Below are positions 1 to 8,833 of a stretch of 61,680 bases of DNA, piece after piece. Location: positions 1-61,680 of the forward strand of contig NZ_VZPL01000028.1 in NCBI RefSeq assembly GCF_008801575.1, in the 5' to 3' direction. This stretch comes from Xanthomonas cissicola. Lineage in GTDB: Bacteria > Pseudomonadota > Gammaproteobacteria > Xanthomonadales > Xanthomonadaceae. Within the stretch, counting starts at the first letter, position 1; the number at the start of each line of letters is the position of its first letter. A program made the translations under genes and the position numbers. A model generated the notes under the pieces. The model was not told the DNA's origin. It was given only the letters and a program-made list of their open reading frames with translations, and did not search any database.

Positions 1-214
1 AACGGTTCATGCGTGTGTAGACCGTATGCCAGTTGCCAAAGCGCTTGGGTAGGCCGCGCCATTTGCAGCCATGCTCGGCAACGTAAAGGATGGCGTTGAC
101 CACTTGCAGGTTGGTCATGCTGACATTGCCGCGCTGCGCCGGCAGGCAGTGTTCGATCAGAGAAAATTGTGCTGGCGTGATCTCCATGCCCAATAGTTTA
201 ATCGCTCGGGCCAT
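1..214 (-). CDS. IS5-family transposase, N-terminal 71 codons only
   Basis: Reading the minus strand from the ATG at 214-212 gives a protein beginning MARAIKLLGMEITPAQF and running open off the window edge. The segment CKWRGLPKRFGNWHTVYTR matches the conserved N-terminal region (CKWRxLPxxFxxWxTVYxR) of IS5-family transposases, which carry out cut-and-paste transposition with a DDE catalytic core. That core lies beyond the window, so it is not known whether the enzyme is intact. No stop or frameshift is visible in the part present. Confidence 0.8.
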   Translation of the reverse strand, partial: MARAIKLLGMEITPAQFSLIEHCLPAQRGNVSMTNLQVVNAILYVAEHGCKWRGLPKRFGNWHTVYTRMNR

Positions 215-229
215 TAGTGTTAACAGGCC
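1..229 (-). mobile_element. End of an IS5-family-like insertion sequence, cut by the window edge
   Basis: The minus strand from 214 to the window edge encodes the start of an IS5-type transposase. Upstream of its ATG lies a short leader with the motif GGGCCTGTTAACACTAAT (minus strand, roughly 212-229), which I take as the terminal inverted repeat region. The exact outer boundary and any target-site duplication cannot be fixed because the other end is outside the window. The element could be complete or truncated beyond base 1. Confidence 0.7.
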
Positions 230-384
230 CTATAACAAAGCGTGCGCGCCGGTCTCCCCGCCCATGTACTGCTGTGTTCTGGGCAGCTGCCTGCATGAAG
301 TCCGAGACGGCATTTTGCAGTGGACCTCGCTATGACATGCTTTGCACCCCCCTGCACCGACACGTGTCCCAGTCCTTCCAGCCT

Positions 385-543
385 ATGGCAACACGCAAAA
401 AACAGGATCTACCGGAGAAGGTCTGCGTGCAATGCGGGCGGCCGTTTCGTTGGCGCAAGAAGTGGGAGCGTGTGTGGGACCAGGTGAAGTACTGCTCGGA
501 CCGATGCCGGGGCGACAGCAAGCGCCACCGCTCCACGGCTTAG
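385..543 (+). CDS. DUF2256 domain small zinc-ribbon-like protein
   Basis: A 52-residue basic protein starting MATRKKQDLPEKVC. It carries two cysteine pairs, CVQCGRPF and YCSDRCRGD, typical of DUF2256, a short family likely to bind a metal. The function of the family is unknown. The open frame extends upstream without a better start; the ATG at 385 places the conserved MxxKKxxLPxKxCxxCGRPF pattern at the N-terminus as in other members. Its neighbours are the IS element on the left and a convergent histone-like gene on the right, so no operon context helps. Confidence 0.85.
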   Translation: MATRKKQDLPEKVCVQCGRPFRWRKKWERVWDQVKYCSDRCRGDSKRHRSTA

Positions 544-640
544 TCGGCACTGCCTCGGACCGGGGGCATGCCGACAAGAGACGGGCCTGTGCCGCCGCAC
601 CTCCGAGCGCAGCACGCACAAACGCGCGTTAACGATACCG

Positions 641-1558
641 CTATTTCTTCCCTGCACGCTGTTTCGTGCCGCCGGACTTGGCCGCACGCTTGCTCGTGCT
701 GCGCTTGCTGGCGACGGCCATGTTGTCCACCAGATTCGGATATGGGCGGCCTGCGGCTTTTGCGCGCTTGCGGGCCTGGGTCTTCTGCGATGCAGACAGT
801 GGCTTGGAGCGCGAAGCGCTCTTTGGGCTGGACGTGCTCCAGGGCGCGGACGTCTTGCCTGCACGCTGTTTCGCAGCTGTGGAGGTGCTCTTCTTCTTGG
901 CCGCAGTGCGCCTTGATGGCGCTTTCTTGGTCGCGCCTTTCTTCTCAGCCGCGCTGCTCCTTGCTGCAGCTTTCTTGCTTGCCTTGCTTGCCTTGCTTGC
1001 GACCTTGGACGATGCAGTCTTTCTGGCAGAGGCGCTTGCGGCCGCCGTTTTTTTCGTGGTGCGCTTATTCGGTGCGGTCTTTTTTGCGACTGTCTTTTTT
1101 GCTGACTTCTTGGCCGCCGTTTTTTTGGCTGCGGCTTGCCTGGTTGCACTCTTCTTTGCTTTAACCTTCTTTACAGCAGTCTTTTTCGAGCCATTTCCGC
1201 TGCTGGCGCCCTTCGTCGCGCTTGCCTGGTGCAGGCGCGCGTACACACGCGCTGCCCAGCGCTGGCCTGCATCGCCGCCCCAGAGCAGCCAGGCGATGTA
1301 GCCGGCCGATGGCGCCTTGGCATCCGCCCAGCCCTTGCCGCTCTTGTCCACGCTGTGTCGCGCGAAGTACGAATGCATGCGTCCAATGGTCTGTGCAGAC
1401 AGCGACGTTTGCGCGGAGAGATCGCGCGCACGCGCCACACCAACGGCGGTACCGCCACGGCCGTGCTGCTCGCGCAGGCGCAGTCCACGCGCCGCTGCAG
1501 CGGCGACGCTCTTGGGCGGCGTTGTCGCCGAACGGGAAGTTGTCGGGGAACGCGTCAC
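641..1558 (-). CDS. Histone H1-like Lys/Ala-rich protein with a distinct N-terminal domain
   Basis: A 305-residue protein with two very different parts. Residues about 20-105 form a compact domain (GVARARDLSAQTSLSAQTI, later YIAWLLWGGDAGQRWA) of a type I associate with phage- or plasmid-borne proteins. Residues about 115-305 are low-complexity Lys/Ala/Ser/Thr repeats of the AAKK type, like bacterial histone-H1-like DNA-binding proteins. I chose the GTG at 1558 because an AGGAGA ribosome site lies five bases upstream; no ATG in this frame is nearby. The likely role is nonspecific DNA binding through the tail; the head function is unknown. The repetitive tail is prone to length variation. Confidence 0.75.
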   Translation of the reverse strand: MTRSPTTSRSATTPPKSVAAAAARGLRLREQHGRGGTAVGVARARDLSAQTSLSAQTIGRMHSYFARHSVDKSGKGWADAKAPSAGYIAWLLWGGDAGQRWAARVYARLHQASATKGASSGNGSKKTAVKKVKAKKSATRQAAAKKTAAKKSAKKTVAKKTAPNKRTTKKTAAASASARKTASSKVASKASKASKKAAARSSAAEKKGATKKAPSRRTAAKKKSTSTAAKQRAGKTSAPWSTSSPKSASRSKPLSASQKTQARKRAKAAGRPYPNLVDNMAVASKRSTSKRAAKSGGTKQRAGKK

Positions 1559-1853
1559 GCAGGTCTCCTGTCATTGCGGTCGCGGTAGTGTTTGCATACG
1601 CGGTGCTGTCGGACGTGAAGAGCCGGCGTCTCCCCTGGCACTTGCAAGCAGCAAAGGCACTGGGTTTGATGAAGTGCACTGCGTATCCGGCTGCAACACC
1701 GCAATGCAGATGATCGACCACTGCCATCGTCAGCGTGGTGACAGCGCTGCACTGTCGCGGTCGCTACGCGCGTCGCGGCTCTGTCCGCTTTCTGCTATGG
1801 CGGTGCGTCGACAGGTAAGTAGACTGGCCGCTCTTTGCAACCAAGGAACACCG

Positions 1854-2876
1854 ATGCATCGCTTGGCAACGTCTTTCTGCGCGGTGTTCCTGCTCGTGGT
1901 GACCGCAAGCATGCCTGTCAGCGGGCAGGCCAATGACCTCGAACCAGCCGGATCGACCAGCAAGCAGCAATGGCGCGCGGTGCAGGCGCAGGGCGAGCCG
2001 CACGCACGCCACGAAAACAGCATGGCCGCCATTGGCGAGCGCCTGTATTTGCTCGGCGGTCGCGGCGAACGCCCGCTGGATATCTTCGATACCCGCACCC
2101 GGCGCTGGTCGCGCGGCAGCGCACCGCCATTGGCGGTCAACCACGCCCAGGCGGCGGTCTGGGCAGGCAAGCTCTATCTGGTGGGCGGGTTTACCGGCGA
2201 CTATCCCAACGAAGCGGCGTTGACGCATCTGCTGATCTACGACCCGGCCACCGACCGCTGGCAGACGGGCGCGGAGATTCCTGCCGATCGCCGCCGCGGT
2301 TCGGCCGGTACCGTCGCGCACGACGGAGTGCTGTATCTGGTGGGTGGCAATACGCGTGGCCACAACAGCGGCTATGTGCCCTGGCTGGACGCCTTCGACA
2401 CGCGGACCCAGCGCTGGACGCGCCTGCCCGATGCGCCGCATGCGCGCGATCACTTCCAGGCCGTGGTGCTCGACGGCAAGCTCTACGCGGGCGGCGGGCG
2501 CCGGTCTTCGCACGACACCGGCGACACGCTGTCGCAAACAATTCCGCAGCTGGATATCTACGATCTGCGGCAGGCCACCTGGTCGGTGGCCGATGCCACG
2601 CTGCCCACCCCGCGCGCGGGCGCGGCAACCGTCGCGCATCACGGCCGGGTCATGCTGTTGGGCGGCGAAAGCACGGCCCAGGTCGCCGGCCACGCGGAGG
2701 TGGAGTCCTACGACCCGGCCACCGCGCGGTGGGAGACCGGTCCGGCCTTGCCGCGCGGCAGGCACGGCACGCAGGCGGCACAGGTGGGCGAGGATCTGTA
2801 CATCGCCGCAGGCAGCGGCAACCGCGGCGGCGGACCGGAACTGCAGGATCTGCTCGTGCTGCCGTCATTGCCCTGA
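1854..2876 (+). CDS. Secreted Kelch-repeat beta-propeller protein
   Basis: A 340-residue protein with a signal peptide (residues 1 to about 25, ending near VSGQA) followed by five to six Kelch motifs. Each has the pattern L(Y/V)L(V/L)GG, then a D-x-Y/F-D-P/T-x-T-xx-W turn (YLLGGRGERPLDIFDTRTRRW, YLVGGFTGDYPNEAALTHLL, YLVGGNTRGH and so on). Such propellers act in binding or, in some families, as mutarotase/epimerase-type enzymes (compare NanM); the ligand here cannot be told. The ATG at 1854 has AAGGA seven bases upstream and is followed directly by the signal peptide. It is monocistronic, facing the convergent TetR gene. Confidence 0.85.
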   Translation: MHRLATSFCAVFLLVVTASMPVSGQANDLEPAGSTSKQQWRAVQAQGEPHARHENSMAAIGERLYLLGGRGERPLDIFDTRTRRWSRGSAPPLAVNHAQAAVWAGKLYLVGGFTGDYPNEAALTHLLIYDPATDRWQTGAEIPADRRRGSAGTVAHDGVLYLVGGNTRGHNSGYVPWLDAFDTRTQRWTRLPDAPHARDHFQAVVLDGKLYAGGGRRSSHDTGDTLSQTIPQLDIYDLRQATWSVADATLPTPRAGAATVAHHGRVMLLGGESTAQVAGHAEVESYDPATARWETGPALPRGRHGTQAAQVGEDLYIAAGSGNRGGGPELQDLLVLPSLP

Positions 2877-3008
2877 GCGTTGCATGCGGCGCAGGTGTGC
2901 TTGCGGCATTCAGCGCCTGCGAGCAGCCGCATTGCACCTGCCAGATGCCTCGGTGCAGGGAAGGCGCGTCCTTCGCAGGCTCTGACGACCGCGCCCGCTG
3001 CCGGCCCA

Positions 3009-3755
3009 TCACCCAGCGCGGTTTGAACGCCGTGCCGGTGGCGAACCTCGCCGGCGCTCCACAGCGCTGCCTTTCGGCACATCGGCCGTTGCATCGCGCA
3101 ACTGCTCGACGTGGCCGGCGATCATCGTGCCGACTGTCTCGGCCACCGCACGGCTGCTCAGTCGCACATCGAACAGCAGCTCCACGGTCGCATAGATCAG
3201 GTCCACCACGATGCGGCTGACCAGACGCAGTTGGCGCGGGTCTGCATCGGGGAAGAATTCGGCGAGCATGCGCACCTGCGCCTTGGTGACCTGCGCGTGC
3301 GAGTCCAGGCGCACCTGCTGCAAGGCCGGCACCGCACGCAGCGCGCGCAGGATCCAGACACCGCCCTCGGTGGCCTTGGTCACCCGGTAGGTCTCCAGCA
3401 CCAAGCCGGTCAGCGCCTGCTGCACCTGTTCGCGCGAACCGGACATCGCCTGCGGCGTGATCCACTTGGGCACCAGCGCGTTCTGCCGCTGCATCAGGCG
3501 CGTGCCGAGCTCGGACAACAAGGCATATTTGTTGGGAAAGTAGCGGTACAGCGCCGGTGGCGTCAGTCCGGCATGCGCACAGACCAGATTGGTGGACAGC
3601 CGTTCCACGCCGACATCGCCGAGCAATTGCGCGGTCACCGCCAGGATATGTTCGTAGGTCTCGGTCGCGCGATGCTGGGCCGGGAGCTTGTTGCCGGTCA
3701 GCCTGGGCGCAGGCGCCTTGAGCGGCGCGCGCGGACGGGACTTGGTCGTGGACAT
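3009..3755 (-). CDS. TetR-family transcriptional regulator
   Basis: A 248-residue protein with an N-terminal helix-turn-helix at about residues 27-75 (VERLSTNLVCAHAGLTPPAL then YRYFPNKYALL, the classic TetR recognition helix and YxxFxxK motif). The C-terminal ligand domain is divergent. An ATG at 3755 was preferred over an in-frame start 171 bases upstream because the upstream extension is rich in Ala/Gly/Pro without domain character. It lies 211 bases downstream of, and in the same direction as, an aldehyde dehydrogenase gene, which suggests control of aldehyde oxidation, but no operator was identified. Confidence 0.88.
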   Translation of the reverse strand: MSTTKSRPRAPLKAPAPRLTGNKLPAQHRATETYEHILAVTAQLLGDVGVERLSTNLVCAHAGLTPPALYRYFPNKYALLSELGTRLMQRQNALVPKWITPQAMSGSREQVQQALTGLVLETYRVTKATEGGVWILRALRAVPALQQVRLDSHAQVTKAQVRMLAEFFPDADPRQLRLVSRIVVDLIYATVELLFDVRLSSRAVAETVGTMIAGHVEQLRDATADVPKGSAVERRRGSPPARRSNRAG

Positions 3756-3966
3756 GGGCGGGGGATTCCTCGAACACGGAGTGATGCGTCGGCCAGACCA
3801 CCGCGACTGCACCTGCGCCGTTGCGTCGCTGCTGCATTGCGCCGGCCAGGCGGCGTCCATCGTCTGCAGTAGCGCCATGCCACCGCCAAGCCATGCGCCT
3901 GCACGGCCGGTGTTTGCCAGAGCCACATCATACGCGCTGCGTCGCGGGCGATCTGTGCCGCGCGCG

Positions 3967-5403
3967 TCATCGGCGGGCCAGCCAGGCGGTCAATGCGGTG
4001 GCCACGCGGTGCTGCCAGCCCCGATACGGCGGAAAGAAGGCCCGCGCGGTCAGCAGGCGGCCGCCGCGCAATACCGCACGTTCGTGCGAAAACGCCTTGA
4101 ATCCATGCATGCCATGCGCGCTGCCGATCCCCGACTGGCCAATGCCGCCGAACGGCAAGCCGGTGTGCATGAATTGCTGCAGGCAGTGATTGACCACCAC
4201 GCTGCCGGAGCTGCTGCGCGCCAGCACGCGGGCGACCTGTGCGGCATCGTTGCTCCACAGATACAGCGCCAACGGCTTGGCGGCGGCGTCGAGCCCGGCG
4301 AGCACGGTGTCGAGATGGTCGAAGGTCACCACCGGCAGCACCGGGCCGAAGATTTCTTCCTGCGCGATGCGCGCGTGTTCCGGAACATCGGCCAGTACCG
4401 TCGGGGCGATGAAACGCTGCGCCACGTCATGCTCGCCGCCGGCCACCAGCTCGGCACCGGCAGCGCGCGCTTCATCGATCAGGGCCGCCAGGCGCGCCGC
4501 ATGGCCGACATGGATCATGCGCGCCAGGTCGGGGCTGGCAGCCACCGCCGCCGCGCTGCTGCCGTAGCGCTGCGCCAGCAGTTCGCGGCACCGCTGCAGC
4601 AGCGCCGTGCGGACCTCGCGATGCACGAACAGCGTATCGGGCGCGATGCAGGTCTGCCCGGCATTGACCAGCTTGCCCCACACCAGCACCTGCGCGGCGC
4701 GTTCCAGGTTGGCGCTGCGGTCGACGATGGCCGGCGATTTGCCGCCCAGCTCCAGCGTCACCGAGGCCAGCTGGGCGGCAGCGGCGGCCATGACCTGCCG
4801 CCCCACTGCCGGTGAGCCGGTGAAGAACACATGGTCGAACGGGCAGGCCAGCAAGCGCTTCGCAGTGGCCACCCCGCCCTGCACCATCGCCACTTCGGAA
4901 GGGTCGAACGCCTCGGCCAGCAGCTCGCGCAGCACCGCGTTGACCTGCGGGGTGAATTCGGACGGCTTGAGGATGGCGGTGTTGCCTGCCGCCAGCGCCG
5001 AGACCAGCGGCCCCAGCACGGTGGCAACCGGATAATTCCATGGTCCGATGATCAGGCAGCGGCCCTTGGGCTGATAGCCGATCTGCGCGTGCGTGCCCAG
5101 CGTCAGCAAGGTGGGCGACACCTTGCGCGGGCGCATCCAGCGCGGCAGCCCGGCGATGGCGGCGGCGATTTCGTCGACCACCGGCAACAGCTCGCTCAGC
5201 TCCACTTCCAGTGCCGGCTTGCCGAAGTCGCCGGCAAAGGCGGCATACAGGGCCTGCCGCCGCGCCAGCAGCGCGCTGCGCAACGCGCGCAGGCGCTCGC
5301 GCCGCTGCGCGGCGGTGGAACTGCGCCAGGCCGCGGCCACCGGCTGCTGGGCGGCGAACAGTGCCGCGATGTCCTCGGCGCAGACGTCCAGGTCAGCGTG
5401 CAT
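3967..5403 (-). CDS. Aldehyde dehydrogenase, coniferyl-aldehyde-dehydrogenase-like (class 3)
   Basis: A 478-residue NAD(P)-dependent aldehyde dehydrogenase. Visible motifs are IGPWNYPV (cofactor site), FTGSPAVGR (Rossmann loop), LELGGKSP with the general-base Glu, NAGQTCIAPD with the catalytic Cys, and QEEIFGPVLP. The length and C-terminal region fit the short class 3 group that includes coniferyl aldehyde dehydrogenases. It oxidises aldehydes to acids in the cytoplasm. The start MHADLDVC was chosen over MCACSRGV ten codons upstream. It follows the MFS transporter by 102 bases and may be the last member of the sugar operon, where it could remove an aldolase-derived aldehyde, or form a unit with the TetR gene. 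Confidence 0.85.
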   Translation of the reverse strand: MHADLDVCAEDIAALFAAQQPVAAAWRSSTAAQRRERLRALRSALLARRQALYAAFAGDFGKPALEVELSELLPVVDEIAAAIAGLPRWMRPRKVSPTLLTLGTHAQIGYQPKGRCLIIGPWNYPVATVLGPLVSALAAGNTAILKPSEFTPQVNAVLRELLAEAFDPSEVAMVQGGVATAKRLLACPFDHVFFTGSPAVGRQVMAAAAAQLASVTLELGGKSPAIVDRSANLERAAQVLVWGKLVNAGQTCIAPDTLFVHREVRTALLQRCRELLAQRYGSSAAAVAASPDLARMIHVGHAARLAALIDEARAAGAELVAGGEHDVAQRFIAPTVLADVPEHARIAQEEIFGPVLPVVTFDHLDTVLAGLDAAAKPLALYLWSNDAAQVARVLARSSSGSVVVNHCLQQFMHTGLPFGGIGQSGIGSAHGMHGFKAFSHERAVLRGGRLLTARAFFPPYRGWQHRVATALTAWLARR

Positions 5404-5505
5404 GACGCGCACGCCCCTGCTGCAAGCGCACACACTGCAAACGCATCCGCGACCGGCGCGCCGGACGCGCCGGCACGCTGCGGCCCATTCCGCACACGCT
5501 GTCGC

Positions 5506-6714
5506 TCATCGATCCCCCCTGTTCTGCTGCGCTCCGGCCGGCGCCCGGCGGCGCTGGTCGCGGCCGGCTGCCGCCGCCAGGACCGCCGCCAGCAATGCGG
5601 CGGCCAGACTGAACGCCGGTACCGGAGCCGGATCATCGTGCTGTAGCAGCAGCGAAGCGAGCAAGGGGCCGGCTGCCGATCCCAGCAACTGCACCGCCGG
5701 CACCAGCACCGCCACCCGGCCATGCGCGTCGGCAACGAACGCCAGACCCACGTGGAAGGGCATCAGGAACATCCAGGCCAGGCCGAAGCCCACGCAGGCA
5801 ACCGTGAACGCGGCAGTGCCGGCCGGCGCCGCACGCGCCATGGTGGCCGCCACCGCCGCCAGCACCAGGCTGCCGACCACCAGGGTGCGCGCGTGACCGA
5901 GCCGGCGCACCCACCAGATCGCCGCCAGCGCGCCGACGATCTGCAGCGTCAGCACCAGCGAGGTGTGCGCCTGCACCGCCCCGGCATCCAGGCCGGCGCG
6001 CAGCCCCAACGGTTCCATGTACGCCCACAGCGCGCCGATCGCGGCCATCTGCACGAAGGCGATCAGCAAGGGCAACAGGGTTGTCGGCGACCAGCGCACG
6101 CGGCTCGCCGGCGCGGTTGCGCTCACGGCAGACAAGGTCGCCGGCAGCAACGGTGTCAGCAGCGCCGCGCACAGCGTCACCGCGCCCAGCGCCACGAAAC
6201 CGCCTTTCCAGCCGGTGGACGGCAGCACCCACCACGCCAGCAGATTCGCCAGTGCGATCTGCGCCACCGCCTGGGTCAGCATGAACACCGCGGTGACCCG
6301 ATCCGGCTTGGCCGCGCGCACGATGGTCAGGGTCGCCACCCACAGCAGCAGCCCCTCCGCCAGGCCGGCAGCTGCGCGTACCAGCACGAATGCGGTGTCG
6401 CCGACCGCCTGGGTGGTGGCCAGGTCCAGCAGTGCCGCCAACAGCGCCGCCAGCACGGCGACCTGGCGCTGCCAGCGGTGCGGCAACAGCGCATCGCCCA
6501 GCGCCACGCCCAGGCCGAGCGCGACGATCTCCCCCATTGCCACGATGCCCACGCCGGAGAGCGTGATCAGCTTCTGCTCGACCAATGTTCCCAGCAGGAT
6601 CGGCTGCACGCCCAGGATGAGCAGGGCGATCGAACCGATCAACAAACCGGACGGCAATCCCTGCGAGGCGGGAACGGCCACGGCGGACAACGCGGGTGGA
6701 TGACTGCTGCGCAT
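5506..6714 (-). CDS. MFS transporter, sugar or organic-acid type
   Basis: A 402-residue hydrophobic protein with about 12 predicted membrane segments, starting at GLLIGSIALLILGVQPILL. It has the general layout of the major facilitator superfamily, including a central cytoplasmic loop around residues 195-210. No substrate signature is recognisable. It begins nine bases after the stop of the aldolase-like gene, so it is almost certainly co-transcribed and is likely the inner-membrane importer for the substrate handled by the kinase and aldolase. Confidence 0.82.
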   Translation of the reverse strand: MRSSHPPALSAVAVPASQGLPSGLLIGSIALLILGVQPILLGTLVEQKLITLSGVGIVAMGEIVALGLGVALGDALLPHRWQRQVAVLAALLAALLDLATTQAVGDTAFVLVRAAAGLAEGLLLWVATLTIVRAAKPDRVTAVFMLTQAVAQIALANLLAWWVLPSTGWKGGFVALGAVTLCAALLTPLLPATLSAVSATAPASRVRWSPTTLLPLLIAFVQMAAIGALWAYMEPLGLRAGLDAGAVQAHTSLVLTLQIVGALAAIWWVRRLGHARTLVVGSLVLAAVAATMARAAPAGTAAFTVACVGFGLAWMFLMPFHVGLAFVADAHGRVAVLVPAVQLLGSAAGPLLASLLLQHDDPAPVPAFSLAAALLAAVLAAAAGRDQRRRAPAGAQQNRGDR

Positions 6715-6723
6715 GAGATGCCC

Positions 6724-7365
6724 TCAGTAGGCCGTGCTTTCGGTGGGCAGGGCGCCATTGGCGAATGCGGCGCTCGCACGTACCTGGTCCTTGCGCAGAC
6801 GCCCGTTGGCGATGCGACGCACCCACCACGGCAGCTGCCGGGTGGGTCCTCCGGTGGCCGCCGCCAGCACATACGCCTTTGCGCACTTTTCGAACAACGC
6901 GATGTTCAGCGCCAGGCGACGCGCACTGGTACCCAGGCACAGCGGCCGCCGTGCCACCAGCACGGCATTGCCGATCGCCCCGGCCAGCGTGGCCGCCGCG
7001 TCGGCCGCGCGCACCGGCGGCGGCATCGGCCCCAGATGCCGCGCCTGTTCGTCGAACACCTGCGGCAACGCGCCGCCGCAGTCGGCCAGGCAGTGGCCGA
7101 AGGCACCGGCCGACCACGCCACCGCCCCCACATCGCCACGCTGCGCATAGACCTGCGCATGCAGGCGCTGCGCCGCATCCAGCGCGGCATCCTCGCGCCA
7201 GTCCAGCAGCAGCGGCGTTGACGCGGTGGCGCTGCCGATCCACATCTGCGTGGCGCCCGGGCAACGCACCGACAAGGCCGCGTCATCGTCGCCGAGCAAG
7301 TGGGAGGCCTGCAGCCGTTCGCGGGTCTGCAGCCAGGTGTCGCGCAGGGCATCGGTGGCGTTCAT
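6724..7365 (-). CDS. Class II aldolase/adducin-fold protein without the metal-binding histidines
   Basis: A 213-residue protein whose layout follows the class II aldolase/adducin fold: LGDDDAALSVRCPGATQMW near residue 30, then GDVGAVAWSAGAFGHCL, then LPQVFDEQARHLGPMPP, and NAVLVARRPLCLGTSARRL. In active aldolases the second block reads HTHS and the last one NHGV. Here the three zinc-ligand histidines are replaced (AWSAGA, ARRPLC), so aldol cleavage is unlikely. I chose the ATG at 7365, four bases after the upstream stop; an in-frame ATG at 7389 would overlap that gene by 20 bases. It may act as a noncatalytic subunit or binding protein for the true aldolase encoded two genes upstream. Confidence 0.7.
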   Translation of the reverse strand: MNATDALRDTWLQTRERLQASHLLGDDDAALSVRCPGATQMWIGSATASTPLLLDWREDAALDAAQRLHAQVYAQRGDVGAVAWSAGAFGHCLADCGGALPQVFDEQARHLGPMPPPVRAADAAATLAGAIGNAVLVARRPLCLGTSARRLALNIALFEKCAKAYVLAAATGGPTRQLPWWVRRIANGRLRKDQVRASAAFANGALPTESTAY

Positions 7366-7369
7366 CGGC

Positions 7370-8833
7370 TCAGACCAGTGCGAAGACATCGTCGAAACGG
7401 TTCAGGGCCTCGTCGATCACCGCATCGGTGTCGGCCATGCTGGTGTAGATGCGGCTACCGGCCAGGGTGATCAGGCCATGCGCCGAATACGCCGCGCCCA
7501 TCTCTTCCATCATGTGCTTGCGCGCCTTGGCTTCGTTGCGCACGCGCCAGAGTTTGTAGAGGTTGCCGGTGTCCAGCAGCAGCACGCCGGAGGTCTGCAG
7601 GTGCACGATCGAGCCCATGTTGTAGACCACGTACGGCAATCCGCAGCGCTGGATGATCGCCTCCAGACCCGCACGCAGGCGATCGCCGGCGCGGCCGGCG
7701 CGGCCGGCCGCATCGTTCTGCTGCGCTTCCAGCAACGCGTAGTAGCCGGCCACGCAGGACAGCGGGTTGGCCGAGAGCGTGCCGCCGACAAAGGCGCGCC
7801 GCGCGGTCGTGCCGATGCCGCCCACCAGGCTCATCATGACCTCACGGCGGCCACCGATCGCCCCGGCCATCGGATAGCCGCCGGCCAGGCACTTGCCCAG
7901 CACGGTGATGTCCGGCGCAACGCCGAAGTAGCCTTGCGCACCGCCGGGGCCCAACCGGAAACCGGTGACCACTTCATCGAAGATCAGCAGCGCCCCGAAC
8001 TCGTCGCACAGCGCGCGCACCTGGCGGTTGTAGTCCGCATGCACCGGGCGGGTTCCGCTCTCCGGCCCCAGCGGTTCCAGCAGCACCGCCGCGGTGCCGC
8101 CACGCAGGCGATTGAATTGCAGCTTGCGGCGCAACGCGTCCAGATCGTTGGGCAGGCATTCCTGGGTCTGCGCGGTCGCCCCACGCGGAATGCCGATCGC
8201 TTCCATGCGGCCGGTGCCGGGCAGGCGCAGGCCGTACACCAACTGGTCGCTCCAGCCGTGATACGCACCGCCGATCTTGATGATCCAGCGCTTGCGGGTA
8301 TACGCGCGCGCCAGGCGCACCGCGCCCATCACCGCCTCGGTTCCCGAACCGAGCAGGCGCACCATCTCCACCGCCGGCATGCTGGCGCAGACCAGCTCGG
8401 CCAGTTTGACCTCGTATTCGTGCAGCAGTCCGGTCACCGGTCCGCACTGGTCCAGCACCTCGTTGACGCGTGCGCGCAACGCCGGAGGGTTGGAGCCGAG
8501 CAAGGTCGGTCCGCCGGCCTGCAGGAAATCGATGTAGCGGTTGTCGTCGACGTCGGTCAGGTAGGCGCCCTCGGCGCTGCGCATCGCCAGCGAGAACGGG
8601 TAATTGAAGGCCAGGTTGTGCTGCACGCCGCCGGGAATCACCCGCTGCGCGGCGTCGCCCAACTGCTTGGAGCCTTGGCAGCGCTGCTCGAAGTAGCGCA
8701 TCACCTTGTCCATGCCTTCGCGCCGGACCGGCCGCATCGGCTGTTTGACCAACGCATCGAAGCGGCGATACAGCTGGTCCACATCGGGCCATTGCGAAAT
8801 CGCGGAAGTCACGCTCATCGTCGGTGTCATCAT
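7370..8833 (-). CDS. Class III PLP-dependent aminotransferase, glutamate-1-semialdehyde-aminomutase-like
   Basis: A 487-residue protein of the class III aminotransferase fold. It shows GGPTLLGSNPPAL, LGSGTEAVMGAVRLARA (phosphate-binding turn), GGAYHGWSDQ, LLIFDEVVTGFRLG (Asp contacting the pyridine nitrogen) and VLGKCLAGGYPMAGAIGG with the Schiff-base lysine. The pattern is closest to the glutamate-1-semialdehyde 2,1-aminomutase branch, but it is not a haem-pathway HemL in context. It overlaps the upstream aldolase stop by ATGA at 8833-8830, so it is translationally coupled. It probably transaminates or rearranges a keto or amino intermediate of the operon's substrate; which one is unknown. 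Confidence 0.87.
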   Translation of the reverse strand: MMTPTMSVTSAISQWPDVDQLYRRFDALVKQPMRPVRREGMDKVMRYFEQRCQGSKQLGDAAQRVIPGGVQHNLAFNYPFSLAMRSAEGAYLTDVDDNRYIDFLQAGGPTLLGSNPPALRARVNEVLDQCGPVTGLLHEYEVKLAELVCASMPAVEMVRLLGSGTEAVMGAVRLARAYTRKRWIIKIGGAYHGWSDQLVYGLRLPGTGRMEAIGIPRGATAQTQECLPNDLDALRRKLQFNRLRGGTAAVLLEPLGPESGTRPVHADYNRQVRALCDEFGALLIFDEVVTGFRLGPGGAQGYFGVAPDITVLGKCLAGGYPMAGAIGGRREVMMSLVGGIGTTARRAFVGGTLSANPLSCVAGYYALLEAQQNDAAGRAGRAGDRLRAGLEAIIQRCGLPYVVYNMGSIVHLQTSGVLLLDTGNLYKLWRVRNEAKARKHMMEEMGAAYSAHGLITLAGSRIYTSMADTDAVIDEALNRFDDVFALV

